Of a DNA stretch of 64,000 nucleotides, positions 38,105-51,542 are shown one piece after another. Within the stretch, counting starts at the first letter, position 1, and each line of letters opens with the position of its first letter. The DNA is from Rallus limicola (lineage: Eukaryota > Chordata > Aves > Gruiformes > Rallidae): NCBI GenBank assembly GCA_022605955.1, contig JAKCOZ010000020.1:8607001-8671000 (forward strand). Reading direction: 5' to 3'. Below the pieces are notes generated by a model, which worked only from the letters and a program-made list of their open reading frames with translations, made no database searches and was not told where the DNA came from. The translations under genes and the position numbers were made by a program.

Positions 38105-41100
38105 CTGTGAAGCAGCAGCAAATAAATATGTTAGTTTTCCCATAATATCAGGAGACATAGGGAGCTAGAATAATAGAACAGGTAAAGAGCATTGCAAAAC
38201 ACACTACAGCAATATGCTTCTTGAATGGAAGTGCCAGGGGTACTCAAGTTCACATTTAAGGTTTAGGAATTAATAGCAGGAAGATATTTCTATACAAAGC
38301 TGGAAAGATGGGCCACAGGGTCAGAGTTCATTGCTCTCCGGGGCTCTTAAGACCAAACCAAAACCACTGCAGCCACATGACAGGGCACGGCAGCAGTGCT
38401 AAGTCATTTCACTTGTTCAGATTCACCCAAAACATCTTCCCAAGGAATCTCTCCTCCAGCAGACTTTACAATGCTGAGGAGCCACAACCTGTCCTCTGGC
38501 AATTAGCAAAATACCACATCCCATTCTCTAGTTTCTCAGAAACAGTTCTATGCTCTTGCCTCATCTATACCACTGTGTAACTCACCACAGCTCAGATTTG
38601 GTGGTAATATTTAGGAAACTGATGTCTCTTACAGGAAAGTTTCAGTCTTTTAACACAACTTTCTCTTTTAAGATACACTTACATCTGACCAGCACACCAC
38701 ACAAGCCCAAGAGGTAGCTGGTGCCATTCCATTATTTTTGTGACATTATTTGGAAGTAATAAACATGTTTTTTTTCAACTGCAACTACACTAAACCACAC
38801 TGGGCTAGACAAGCTTGTTTAAAGAAAAATCTGTACACAAATATATCTTTTTTTTCTTCATAAAATCATGTGTCATTTCAACAGAGTCAGAGTATCTCAC
38901 CCAGCTGACAAAAATGGCAATGTGATGCCCAGGGGGCTGCTGCATTCAGCATTTCTTCCTAAAGGGCAAGAACAAAGACTGCTCAAGAGTTTCCAAGAAC
39001 ACTCTGCCTTCATGGGAAAGGTCTGGTAATCCATGTAAGACAGTGCCAGACAAAAGACACTACTATTTACAAACTAGTAAAGGACCTTCTGTTTTGGTTG
39101 GTATCTGGGACCCATCAACTTTTGTACTGTCTTCCAGAGTGACCAGCAAAAGCTGTTTGGGGGAGAATACAAAGCCCACCAGAAGCCAATCCAGCAGAAG
39201 CAAATCCATCCTTACATGAACCCTAAGAAAGTTACTTTAACCTATAAAACCTTTCACTAACCCCAGGAAATGGTGACTTTCAGCCATCTCTTAAGAAAAC
39301 CTCAACAATAAAACAACACAGTCACAAAGACCAGAGGGAGAATCAGCCCACCAGAGAAGAGAGGAACACAAAACCAATTTGTCAAGAGATATTTCAGGTT
39401 GCAAAAGTATTACAGAGGTAAATATGCATCAGTACATTATACCTTTCCTCATGTAAGCAGCAGAATGAAACAGAGAAACAGGAACTATACCACGTATGCC
39501 TGGATTGGAAGTGGCTTGGAAGTCCAAATAGATATTTTGACCTATAGCCTCTGATTTAAACATTTAGATTGGCACCAGATTAGCCAAGCTGCTGCTAAAA
39601 CAAAATAATTAAGAGTACATCTCTTGAAGAGGCTCCAGACATGTCCTCTAGCCAGATGTTTTCACACAGAAACCCTGAATAGAAAAAAAATTCACCCAAA
39701 CAGCATTTCTTTTCCTAGAGACATCTGTGAGCAAATGATACTTCAGCCTAATGAAGTAATGAAATCCTGCAAGACTGAAAGCAGCACAAATGGCTCTCCA
39801 CCACCGGCATAATTAAACAGCCTCATGATGCTGAACAAAGCATGGCCAGGTACCAACATGACCTTAATATCTAATTTGGGTCTGAGCTGAATCAAATTCC
39901 CTCTTCAACCCAAAGGGATTTCCTTAGCAAGTAAACATCAGGAAAGATGCTGGTTTCCATGCCTCCAAATCTTCTTTCTTTTCCTTTTTTAAAAGCACAC
40001 ATTTTAATAACTGAAACATTTATGTCATGACACAGAAATCCAACAGTCATTTATGCTTGTTACCTGTGCACAGTATTTTATGTTCCACTCAGTGATCAGC
40101 AAGGCTACTGCCACAGCATTTATAAAACTAGACAGTGTTTAGAAAAGAGAAAGAGCTGGCGTAGCTTACAGTAGCTCTTTGTCAAATGGATATAAACAGG
40201 GCAACACAGCTCAGTGTTCTGCTGCTGAAGCCTGAAACAAAAGTTTTATTCAAAGAAATATGTTCATAAACGATCTTCCAAGTAGAAAAAGCAATGTTTC
40301 TCAGGCCTGAAACATGCAAGTTCTGCAAAGCAAGGACAAAACTGGATGCAAAGTGCTGGGCCCTTGTATACTCCAATCTGAGAAACAGTGACATGAATAC
40401 TGGGATGGAAGGTAGCATTGCAACAATGGGATGAATCAGAAATGGACAGTTTTGCCCAGGAAGGAACAAAGAGGCAGTTTTCTAGATGCCAGGAAGAGCA
40501 CTCATGTAACGTCACAGAACCTTTTCTTTCAGCACCAGACAACAAGAGCCAGACACTTGAGATCCAATTCTGAGTTTGAGACGCGTGTCACCACGCACAA
40601 GCAGTCTGCCCTGTGCCATTCTTCATAGAATTGCCAAGATCAGACAATGCAAAGATACCTAAATGCACCAGGCCTGGCTACAGCAACTGCATGAAAGAGG
40701 GAACACGCTTTGACCTATGGGATCCTTGGACAACAGCTCTGCAGCAGAGGCATCACTGTTGCACATCTTCCACTCCCGCTGCATGTTCTGGACTCCTGCT
40801 CCTTCCTCACTGTTTGCTTTTTTTCTTAGAGAATCATTGTTATTGTCAACGAGGATGAGGTAAGGCAATGTGGAAATGTTATAGCAAGGACAATTGTCTA
40901 CAAATATTCAATACATGTACACAGGAAAAGCAAAGCAGAATTTCAGAACACTTTGAAAATCAATTCCTAGACAATTTGTGACGTACCAGTTACACTCCAT
41001 GAGGTTTTCGCCATGCTCTGATACTCCAAAGAGTATTCACAAAGATTATTTTTTTTCCAGGAGATTAATTTGAAATTTTTCCCCAAATTTGCCTTATTTC

Positions 41101-41562
41101 CTGTCTTCAAGACTAGCACAGGCAAGTTTTCAGTGGCTGTGGTCAGTCAAAACGACACATTTGGCATCGGCCAGCACATGTAACAAGTTTACAAGGTTAG
41201 CACTGCTTCATCTCTATTGCAGTCTGAATGCTGCCACTAAGAACAGCGGAAAGAATCAGGACTATCAAACCCCCTTGTCAGACACATGAAAAGGAACGTT
41301 TCACTCAAGCATTAACATACACATTTCTCATAGCATAAAAGCATTCAATAATGCTAAAGGTGGTACAGTGGGGGAATCAAACCAAGTCTTTATATTCTGA
41401 GAGAGAGTATTTGCACTCATGCCTCATTTGTCAGGGGCATTGAGACAGAAGATTTATCATGTGATAAACAGACTTTGTTGCCTACAGGACAATAAAGGGA
41501 AGCTTTCAGGAAGTAATTAGCCAGCACAGAGAGGCAGGTCTATTTATTAGGTTTCCAAGTAA

Positions 41563-41620
41563 AGAAAAAAAACAACAAAACACCACCCTCCACCCAAGAA
41601 ACACCCCACCCCCACAACCA
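41563..41620. repeat. A/C-rich low-complexity tract
   Basis: An A-rich start (AAAAAAAACAACAAAAC) passes into CACCCTCCACCCAAG and ACACCCCACCCCCAC. It resembles the tract at 32764. Confidence 0.85.
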
Positions 41621-42183
41621 GCCAAATATCTTTATTTCAGGAAATCCAGCTCAAGGGAACGATTCATTTGTACGCCTTGAAAGAACACAGGCAGTCTTGT
41701 GCAGCTGACAGCACAGTAATCTTCTCCCCCAACATTTTTGTGGTTTCCTTAATACCAATGCATTAGCCAGCGAGAGGAAAGCTATTCCAAATGGGGCTTC
41801 CAGCAGACTCTCTTATCTGAGACACACCTGATCCCACAGATGCACCCAATCTTGAGAAAGATTTATTAGCATGAACTCCTCACTGCACATACACACTAAT
41901 GAAAAATTCAGAGATACAAATTACTAGGAGAAAGTGTAATTTGACTTCCTCTGTTTACTTTCCATTTCTAAAGAAAACTCGTGTTTTTTTTTTAGTCTGA
42001 CTACAAATCAAAGGTGCTCAGTTGTTTTCAGTGTTACAATCTCAGAGTATCAGATGAAAACTTCAGAGTACTTCTCTATGAAGACCTCATCTGAATAAAC
42101 TTAAAATATATTTGCAGTTCTCTGTTCCCTGAAAACTTATATTAACGTTCAACCAAAGGGAGGGGGGAAGTTCCAATATCTGA

Positions 42184-42305
42184 ATCACAGAATCACAGAA
42201 TCACAGAATTATCAAGGTTGGAAAAGACCTAAAAGATCATCTAGTCCAACCATTCACCTATTGCTACCAGCTCCCACTAAACCATGTCCCTCAATACAAC
42301 TTATG
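42184..42305 (-). mobile_element. CR1 LINE 3' end fragment with terminal octamers
   Basis: Three copies of the octamer AATCACAG (42184 onward) are followed by TTATCAAGGTTGGAAAAG, AGATCATCTAGTCCAACC and CTAAACCATGTCCCTCA. The octamer tandem is the 3' tail of CR1 in reverse complement. This marks the element's true 3' terminus and shows that it is on the minus strand, the same sense as ARVCF. The 5' side fades out near 42305. Confidence 0.9.
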
Positions 42306-45300
42306 TCAAGCCCTCTAGAACCAAAATCTTATGACGCTGCAAATGGATGCTTTCATTGTCGCTCTCTCCCCAACCCAGAATATTCCTACATGTCAAGGTT
42401 ACTGACCTTGTTCTCCCAGCCAGCCAGCAATTAGTTTGTTAAACAATTTCCCTACAGGCCCCACAACAATGTTTTCGGTTTCTGGAAATACATTTGCCAG
42501 CAGAACACAAAGGAAATATTCACAGATCTGAAGCAGCTTCTCTAGTTTTCCATTCCACATCCTTCAACCTGTCCTAAAGGATGGGAGAACAAACATTAAA
42601 ATATCCAGCAACTGGACTTCGTGGATGCACGTGCAGGTGGTACTAGGGGATCCCTCAAAGCTCACAGTGCTGAGACGCAAGAGGAAGAGACTGTACTGAG
42701 ATTTCAGTCAAAGTGGGCTATCATGGTTATATACAACCATGTAAACTGGTACCTGTAATTTTCCCTTTCATTTCGTTATTAAGTTCGGTTTTATCTTCCC
42801 CACCCCCTTTTTAAAATAAATTAAGTACACTAGAAAATCTGATAAGAACTAAAAATTTTGTCAAAACTATGTCATAAAAACTGATGAGAAAGAATGTGCA
42901 AGGATAAAAGCATTCTGACATTTCTGAGAGCTTATTTTTGAACTGTGGACTATGAAAATTAATCAGCCTAAGCAGGCTGAAACGATTACCTTCCTATTAA
43001 CCACTGTGTAAGAACTGGCCCCGTTGGTTTCAAAACAACGGCTCAAATTTCTCCTCTTCAATTGTAAGCTGAAGGTTTCACAATTTGCAAGGGCCCTCAA
43101 CTTCAGCTACAATTCATTCCTGTCCCATTACCTAATTCCCCTGAGTTTTTCTGAAGTTATGAAGGACTGCATCTCAGGGTACCCAGCACTGTCACAACCA
43201 GAGTCTGAGTCACAAGCACTTTCCCATCGCTGCTGCTGGCAGGAGCAGTTAGTCACTGCTGGGAAAGATGTGGCCTTGCTGAGTATTACAAAGCACAAGG
43301 CAAATGGATGAGCTACAAATTAAACCACTTTTGCGTGCAGGTTGGTTTCCCGTTTGTTATCATAAAACATCATTTTCAATGAATAAGTGACCTCAATCTC
43401 TCCAGTCTTTTAGCACTTCAAAACTAAAAATAAAAGATGCCTGAAGAAAGGAAAGCCCAAACATTAACAGAAGCATGCACACATCAGATTTGCTTTACCA
43501 ACTTCTCTCCAGTCACTTACAAGCAGGCTCCCTTGACCACGTGGCAGTGATCCAGCAAGAGGCAAGAAGCAGCAGTCCTCTCCCCAAGGTGCTTTTCACC
43601 AGTTTAACCTGATAGGTATTTGGCTTCCAGAAAGATTATAAGTTGAAATGAAGTATTATCTGCTACATCTTTTGTACAGTGAATGTTACATAGGGACTTA
43701 GTATAATACTAAGAGAATAACACTTTGGGGAAAATTACTGAGAGATATCTCATTTTGAAAAGGCAGATGTTCTCTATTTAAAACATGTCAAATATTAAAT
43801 TCTATTCTTCCTGCTTCGTTGCTACAGGCACCTCCAAGATGTGAGGAAAAGCACAGCGAAACTGTCAATGCTTGTAGATTACGGTTGTTTACTCAATACA
43901 CTATTGAGGAGAACAACCTCTATAAACTATGGTTTTGGAACAGTGGGGGAAGGGGGAAACAAAGGAACTGCAGCATACAAGAGCATTCACATTTGTAGCG
44001 TTTGCTATGCTTCGTTTCAAGCAGAGGTATTTCAGAGGCATCACTCTCCAGCAAGCTAAAGACTCATACAATTTATCAAAAATAAATGACAATTTTCTTT
44101 TGAAGAATAAAAAAAAAATAAATTGCATACTAAATGGTATTAGGCTGACTAATCCATATATAAGCTACCCAGCAAAGAAAGCAGACGTTGGAAAACATCT
44201 CTGCTGCCACTCTCTTTGCAAGGCAAGCTTGCTGCAGCTTGTGACTGGCACTGTCCAGTAGAGCCTTCTGGTCAGAGAGGTAACAAAAATGGTTTTGAGG
44301 AGGGTTTGGAACCTATCTACAGCAAGCCCAGCAACCAGAGCATGAAAACCTTTATCTGCATGCTGTGCTTACTGCCTTAGCTGATCCCCCAAAGTTAAAA
44401 AAACTTTTTAAAAATCTGATAATAATCTACCCCTCCTAACGTTTAATGAACACAACTGGGACCGACTCAACTTTAATTGTTACCTTTATTAGGTAGCAGA
44501 TTAGCTATTACTGAAAATAGATGTGAAGATTCCCACTACAGAAAGTGTTGCTCCTTCACAAGGATAACTACCTGCATACTACAAGCAAGGCCAGATTCAT
44601 GTTGGGAGGCAGTGCATGTGTGGGTTGCTATGTGGGGTTTTTTGCAGTGGCATGTCATTTTCCCCCCTGCCTTTTATATCTGGGGGTGAACAGGCAGAGA
44701 CACAGAACAGCAGTTTCTGAACTCAAAGATCCTACCACTGCACACCGTGTGCCCACAAACATGTGTTTATATCTCTCACCCCAGGGAAATGCTTTCTTTC
44801 ACCATCCTCATCTGAGCAGCATGGTCAGAATTTTGCCACATTACAGATGTACCAGGAAATTCCATTTTCTCTGTGAAGCGCTCACACACAATAGCACGAC
44901 CTATGAAAGGACTATTGTGATACCTGTTCAAAGTGATAGTAAGTTGATGCTAGTTAACTCTAGGACACTTAACTGATGCTACTGAACCCCAGTGACAAGT
45001 TTTCATTTTCACAGTCCTTGTAAAAACAAAAAGCAAATTGAAGACCAATGTGATTTAAAAAAAAAGCCCAACCCAAACTCTGACCTTAGAGTCCTTCCAT
45101 CTAAGAGCTGTTAGTTCTATGCCATATTATCACAGCAAGGAAAAGTCAAAACAAAACCATTTCAGAGACAGCCACCACCTCGAAGTCACAGCACTTCTCC
45201 TGAGAGAGTTAGGGATAAGCCAACCTCATCTATATTTTGACATTTCAGAATCACTCTTTGCAATGACCCCATTTATTTCTTTAAGAGACGGTTTTTTTTA

Positions 45301-47107
45301 GCAACCATGCACTGGGACACACCTCCAGGTGGTCTGTAAACCCAAGTCAGCAACATTATTTGACACAACAAACACAGAGGAGACAGCTATGCACACCTTA
45401 CCCCCATTCCAGACACACATCAGGGCCTGGAATGAGCTGCAGTAACAGGAGAAAGCCTCACTCTTAGAAACAGAATGGTAGCTCTAGAATTGCTGGTTTG
45501 TTTGAATTTGCTTTTCCCATATGCAGATACAATGTCTGTTTTGGAGCTTCCCTTTTCAGTGGGAAGATGGAAAAACAGCAGGTACACCACACACAGGAGA
45601 GAAATGACACCTTTTGTGCTATGACAAACACGCAGCTTTATCAGCGACACGACTATTTCAGATGAAGTATTTCATTCCATGTGGTCCTGTTATCTAGGGA
45701 CCACTGCATGGCCTCTCCTCTATTTTTACAGCCTCAGCTATCATTTTATTCCCATGCATAGCTGCCCTTACAGTCTCCTAAAGCTATGCACTACTATTAG
45801 AGCATATAAAGTGTCCATCACCAGTGTAATTTTATCGCGTCCTTCCTGTAAGTTATTGTTGCTGCTACTACAAAGAAAACAGCATTTCTTTCAAGTAAAC
45901 CAACAGATTAAATACATTAGATTATTTTAAGCGCTAGTAAAAAAAAAAAATCAGATTTTTTTTCTCATCTGCTTTAAGACCTTTATCTCCTTCCAACAAT
46001 ATGACAATAGGCCAGTTATATTTATCTTCTAACTAATCGCAACAAACATTAAACCAGATACTCAGTTCACAGCCATATGTGCAGGCCCACAGACCTCAGG
46101 AAATCAACATTCATTTACTCCAACCTGAGGATCCAATGTGCAGTCTTAAGAGGACTGCAATTCTGGGGCACCAGTAAAAGTAACACTGATATATGCAGTG
46201 ATCTCTGTCCAACTCATTTTAACACAGAAAGCAGCTGGACAATTGTGTTTGGTTATTTTGTTTTTCATCAGTGCTGTTCAGAAGTTTTTAAAAAGGGAAC
46301 CACCCTTGATCTTTCACAAGGCCAAAACCTAGCAAAGATACCAACTCCACTTCCAAGACCCAAATGAAAAGGTCTATTACTGCTCCAGTGGTACCAGAAT
46401 ACACAACACCTTCTCAGCAGACTGCAAAATCATCTTACACAAGGGAGGAAAAAGACATCAGGAGAATCAGAACATATCCAACACCTGCAATCCAGCCAAA
46501 CCCAAGGTACACAGCACTTGAGAACACACCCAGCTTTCCCCACGCAGCAGGAATAAAGTTCCATTCAAAAGGTTGTTACAGAATTTAAATGCTCTGGTGT
46601 TATTTAAATTGGATGTTTCATATTCTGAAGGACAAATGCATAATCACATATTGTTACTACATATTGTAACTAATTTGAAGACAATTTCCAAGCACATTTT
46701 CCTCAGCTGTGAAGTAATTTACTCCAAGCTCTACCAACTTATCTAATGCTCATATCACCATCTGTGTTTGCAGGGCAATGCCTAGAATTGTATCAGTAAA
46801 GTGAATCTTAAAAGTATAAACAGTCTGGGCAGGGGTTCCAGTGTTTTTGTTTGGTTAACCTGGATAATTTCTACTGCTCAGCTCACAGCTCCATGAGCAG
46901 CTGTATCAGCACAGCTGCTTGGGAGCAAACCGGACATAGAGGCGAAACTGAAAAAGCCCCAAATTCAGCTTTGCTGGCAAACAACGCTCGAAAAATCACT
47001 GAGGATCACAACAGCATGAATGTCATCACTCATGCTGCTCCCCGCTATTTTTATTTTGTGAACAGGTGGTATTTTGTCAGTTTCCTCACTGGTTATTAAC
47101 CTCTCAC

Positions 47108-47266
47108 CTTGGTTTCAGTTCTCCTTGTGGTTCCATCTTCAGAAGTGACAATAGACACATGGGAAGTGGGGGTGCCTGGGTCTTCCTCCACAGTAACTGT
47201 CTCTTCCACCATTTCTTGAGGCTCTTGCATCATTGCTATCGATGTCTGGTTACTGGGGCTTTGTTC
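47108..47266 (-). CDS. ARVCF: ARVCF exon A: conserved acidic block after the coiled coil
   Basis: This internal exon is 159 bases, exactly 53 codons, with phase 0 at both ends. The acceptor reads CTTCTTTAG before GAACAAAG, and the donor reads ACCAAG then GTGAGAG. The peptide opens EQSPSNQTSIAMMQEP and includes VTVEEDPGTPTSHVSIVTS and EDGTTRRTETK. This is the block that follows the N-terminal coiled coil in ARVCF and p120-catenin, and the acidic, Ser/Thr-rich composition is typical of the regulatory N-terminus. It joins exon B in frame (ETK then VTKMVKTV). From memory of human ARVCF the exon starts near residue 70 of about 960. The adjacent Met-Met followed by QEP sits where p120-catenin has the internal start of its short isoform 3, so an alternative start here is possible. 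The coding exon with the main start codon is not in this window. Identification is firm; use of the internal start is inference. Confidence 0.95.
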
Positions 47267-50200
47267 CTAAAGAAGCAGGTAAAAAACATAAAATTAAACC
47301 CTTGTCATTTCTACCATCACAATGTAACTATTCAATTGATTTCAGCTTTCTCAACAACTTGCAAGTTAGATTCAGAGAAACTATTTACTGCCTCAGAAAA
47401 GCATGCTGCAGTTATGCTGGTATAACCGGGCTCAGCTCACTAAGTGGAAATCATGTGAAGCATCTATCAAGGACTTCATATTTAGAGACAACCTACTACA
47501 GACTACCTTATATTTAAACCTGCTTTAAGCTTTCTCTTCAATGCCCAGTGTAGGAGGAGCAGAAATTTTGTCTGTAAAAACATTCATTCAGTTCAACAGT
47601 GAACAGGACCATTGGCTTTCAGAGCAGTTAATCTTCCACACCATTAAAAGTTTATTTCCATTTAATAAAATACACTCAGTTGCCGACTACAGAAGTCTAT
47701 AAACCATCAAGACCTATTATTAAACTGACACCTTTCTCAAACAGTCCAAAGCAGTAGTAATTTAAAAAAGAAAAAAAAATTAGGATTAATAGCTGACTGA
47801 CATGAAATGCCACCCTTCTGACATCTTCCCTTAGTCCGTAAGATTGAACTGGCTGTAAGCTTATTTAAAATTTATAACAGATAGACAACATAACGTAACA
47901 CTATAAACAGAAAGAAAGTAGATCAAATGCCAGTTTCTTGCAGGAATGCTGGCCCAAAAGAATGTTTCTGCTTCTCGCCAGCACTAACGCCTGAACTTCC
48001 TTTTTCCTTGTGCAACAAGGCCTCTGTGCAGAAAATGCAGAAGCTCCCCTTTGGCAGATGAATGTATTTCAGAAGTTTCACAGCAAGTGGCCAATAAAGA
48101 ACAGTCTTACACACTGAGAAATAAGACTTTTCCCCAGCATTACTAATCCTCAACTATGTAAAATGAAATGACAGGCTGTTCAGTTCATTTCATCGTATGC
48201 CCTGAAGGTACCGGCCTACACAGGCCTCAAAGCCAAAGCAGGGCTTCTATTTGCACATCTTGTCAAACACAGGCACAAAGAACATCCTTCATTAAGGAAT
48301 ATAAAAATACACATACACGCACACTTTTTTTCCTATTAAAAAAAGGGGGACAGGACTGATGGGGGTCCCTAAATTACCAAGTGAGCATACTTTCCCTCAA
48401 GAAAACACCGTGGGCAAATTCAGCACATCTTTTCACATCACAGGAAAATAAAATGACTGGGATGAAATTTTGCCATGCAGGTACTGAGTCTAATTACATA
48501 AAGGTTTAAAACATTCTCTACCTGTGAGTAGGCTGTTTTGGGTTTTCTTACATTTCACCCCAGTGAAGAACTTTGGATTGCCCTCTCTGCTGTGCCACGT
48601 TTTGTACAAGCCCTGAAGGACCATATCCTTCTGAGTGACCTCATGCTGCTGAGCAGGAGCATGGGACTAAGGTCCCATTCAGCTCTACAGGGAGAAGTGT
48701 CATTTAATCCTTGTGTGATCTATGATTTCCTTTGAAAGGAGCCAAGATGCCTGTTTGGTTTCCTTTGTTTACAGCTGTATTCTGACCTTCTGGAACTTGG
48801 ACTTCAGTAAGGAAGCTGCTTTCATTTTCACCTAAGTGCAAATATTAATCAAGACGGTGACAATAAGCCTCAGGCAATTATCTCAGTCATGATACACTAT
48901 GGACAGTGTTCCAAGATAACACATGCTGGACCATCAGAAGCGATACAAGCAGGCACTACTTCATTTCTATTGAAATGACACAATAACTTTGGCTGCAGAA
49001 TCAATCAACAAGAATAAGGCTTTTGAAATCCTAAATGAAGTCACTCCTCCCAGTGTGCAGCGCTTAATCATTGTGGCAAATAACTTATGATACACACCAA
49101 ATCCTGTTCAGATGTCAAATTGTGTCTTCTGCCCATAGCTTCAGAAGGGAAAGTAGCTCCTGGGACAAATACATTAATCTCTTCATGTTTTTCATGTGGA
49201 TACTATATTTTACTTGCAACTCCTTTTTCCCCACCCCAGAATTTATACAATATTGCAATACAGTAAAAGACTCAGAACTATTTATCATGCAACCCCAGCC
49301 TAGCCAACAGCAAAGAAAACAGTTACATGCAGAGATTTTTTTTCCATTACACCTTGTCCTTGTATACCTTCTCATCATCTCTACGGTACTGAATGCCAGG
49401 AATGACTTCAAAGTGGGACCTTCTCACTCCTTTCACACAGGTATGAACATACACACATCTCATCCATCATCATCACTTCTAGCTGCATCTTGAGATGACT
49501 GCATGAATTTACGTCTCCTTGTTCCCCTCTAGATCTTTGGAGGCAAACTCTGCCTTGTGATAAACAAACCCAAGGAGATGGAAGGTGGTAAGAAATATTT
49601 TGCTCTCTGAGCTCTTGCAAGGCTCTTTCTTTGTGAAAAAAAAATTCAGACTGCCAGTGGGCAAAGGAAACCTTTAAAGCTGGGCACTTAAACATGAGCA
49701 AATTGCAAACTAGAGCATATTGACTTTACATGAGCACTGCACTAGTTTTTATCCTCTGGCTTGTTCTAAAATGAAGATTCAAGGAGGTATGGTACAGATC
49801 TCCATCCCTATAAGGGAAACCATTGTAAGCAAGAAACTCCCCTAACCATCAGAAAAAACAAAATCCTTCAAGGTCGACGCACACAACTAACCAGACTGCA
49901 TCTTGTCTCTTCCTTCTTACTACACGAGCTACTGAGGAATGTAGCAAAGAGGACAACATATCATCCAGCTTTCTCTTCCGAGAGTTAGATCAAAGAACCA
50001 CCTCTTCAGCTCCAAAACCCAGTACTTTCTCCACATCGCTCAAGCTAACTTTAATGTAGAAAAGATGCAAATATTTTTTTTCCTGCTTTTAGTTGCCATC
50101 ATTAAGGATTCCAGGTCATCACAAATTGCAGAAACTGGGACGCATTACACTGTTCAACCACCTTCCTCCGTGCTCAGCCTTTAAGTCAGTACTTAGGATG

Positions 50201-50649
50201 CTCTTTTGCTAAATAATCTCAGCCAAACATGTGGCAGATAAGCCTAATTATTCCAAGTAAAACACAAAGTGCCAGACAGAACTGGAACATGACACCCTTA
50301 ATGAATAATCCTACCAGTAGTTCCCCACCTGCTAGAAGTAGGTAATCCCAGTTGAGACAACACAAACTCCTTCATTTACCTTGCTGGGGGGGCTTTCAAA
50401 GTAAGAGAAAGCAGACAATTCCTCTTTTCCTACCACACTGCCCAAGACTCTGTGGTCCTTCCCGTACTGTCTCAAACAAGAGGGTGTTCCACAGCACCAG
50501 AGGGATCTGCCACGCCAGGAGGAGTACTCATAAAACAAACACACATGTAAAGGTGATACTTCCCCCCTCCCCAAATTGCTAAGCATTACCCATGAGGTGC
50601 CTTTCAACTAATAGTCTTTGGCTCCTTCCAAAAAAGATTACAAATTATA

Positions 50650-51542
50650 CCACCAAGTTACAAGAACATGCTGATGATACAAAGATGGGAGGAGTGGCTG
50701 ACACGCAGGAACACTGTGTTGCCATTCAGGGAGACCTAGACAGGCTGGAAAGCCGGGCAGGGAGAAACCAGATGAGGTTCAATAAAAGCAAGTGTAAAGT
50801 CTTGCATCTGGGAAGGAACAACCGTTCATTTCAGTACAGGCTGGGGGATGTCCTGCTGGAGAAGAGCTCTACGGAGAAGGACCTGGGGGTCCTGGTGGGC
50901 GACAGGTTGGCCATGAGCCAGCAGTGTGCCCTGGGGGCTGAGAGAGTCAATGGGATTCTGGGGGCATCAGGAGGACTGTGGCCAGCAGGTCAAAGGAGGT
51001 GATCCTCCCCCTCTACTCTGCCCTGGTCAGGCCCCATCTGGAGTATTGTGTCCAGTTCTGGGCTCCCTGGTATAAAAAGGACAAGGATCTCCTTGAGAGA
51101 GTCCAAAGAAGGGCTACAAAGAATGATTAAGGGCCTGGAGCATCTCCCCTATGAGGAGAGGCTGAATAAGCTAGGGCTGTTCAGTCTTAAGAAGAGAAGA
51201 CTAAGGGGGGACCTAATTAATGTCTATAATTATCTTAAGAATGGGATGCAGGGGGAATTGGCCAGCCCCTTTTCAGTGGTCTGTGGAGTCAGAACAAGGG
51301 GCAATGGCTGCAAGTTGGAGCATAGGAAGTTCTGCACCAACATGCAGAAGAACTTTTTCACAGTGAGGGTGACAGAGCCCTGGGACAGGCTGCCCAGGGA
51401 GGTGGTGGAGTCTCCTTCTCTGGAGATAGTCAAGACCTGTCTGGACACCTGTCTGTGCAATATGAGGTGGGGAGCTGCTTTGGCAGGGGGGCTGGACCCA
51501 ATGATCTCTTGAGGTCCCTTCCAACCCCTATGATTCTGTGAT
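50650..51542 (+). mobile_element. CR1 LINE, 3' part with broken reverse-transcriptase frame
   Basis: This is the longest repeat in the window. It is a 5'-truncated CR1 non-LTR retrotransposon in plus orientation, antisense to ARVCF. It keeps the end of ORF2, including an ADDTK catalytic-type motif preceded by His rather than the usual aromatic residue. Further on are LGVLVGDRLAMSQQCAL, KGLEHLPYEERLNKLGLFSL and RVTEPWDRLPREVVESPSLE. It ends in the 3' UTR with CTTCCAACCCCTATGATTC and the terminal octamer ATTCTGTG. The frame is lost near 50950-51002 and regained near 51120, consistent with small indels, so it is inactive. Truncation at the 5' end is normal for target-primed insertion. Confidence 0.93.

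Larger units (their letters stand above)
38105..47107. other. ARVCF intron A-B (9.0 kb)
   Basis: The intron holds one CR1 3' end (42184-42305) and an A/C-rich tract (41563-41620). The open frame at 44545-44976 (plus strand, 143 codons) has no family features and is treated as chance. Nothing else recognisable. Confidence 0.75.

Noticed and set aside
44545..44976. Plus-strand open frame of 143 codons inside intron A-B
   Set aside because: Cysteine- and histidine-rich by chance composition, without any motif spacing I recognise. No promoter, splice or homology support.
49071..49493. Plus-strand open frame of 140 codons
   Set aside because: Low-complexity hydrophobic translation in intronic sequence. 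An opposite-strand frame of similar length overlaps it, and there is no family match.
51230..51524. Minus-strand open frames over the CR1 element
   Set aside because: They are antisense shadows of the CR1 ORF2 remnant on the plus strand.
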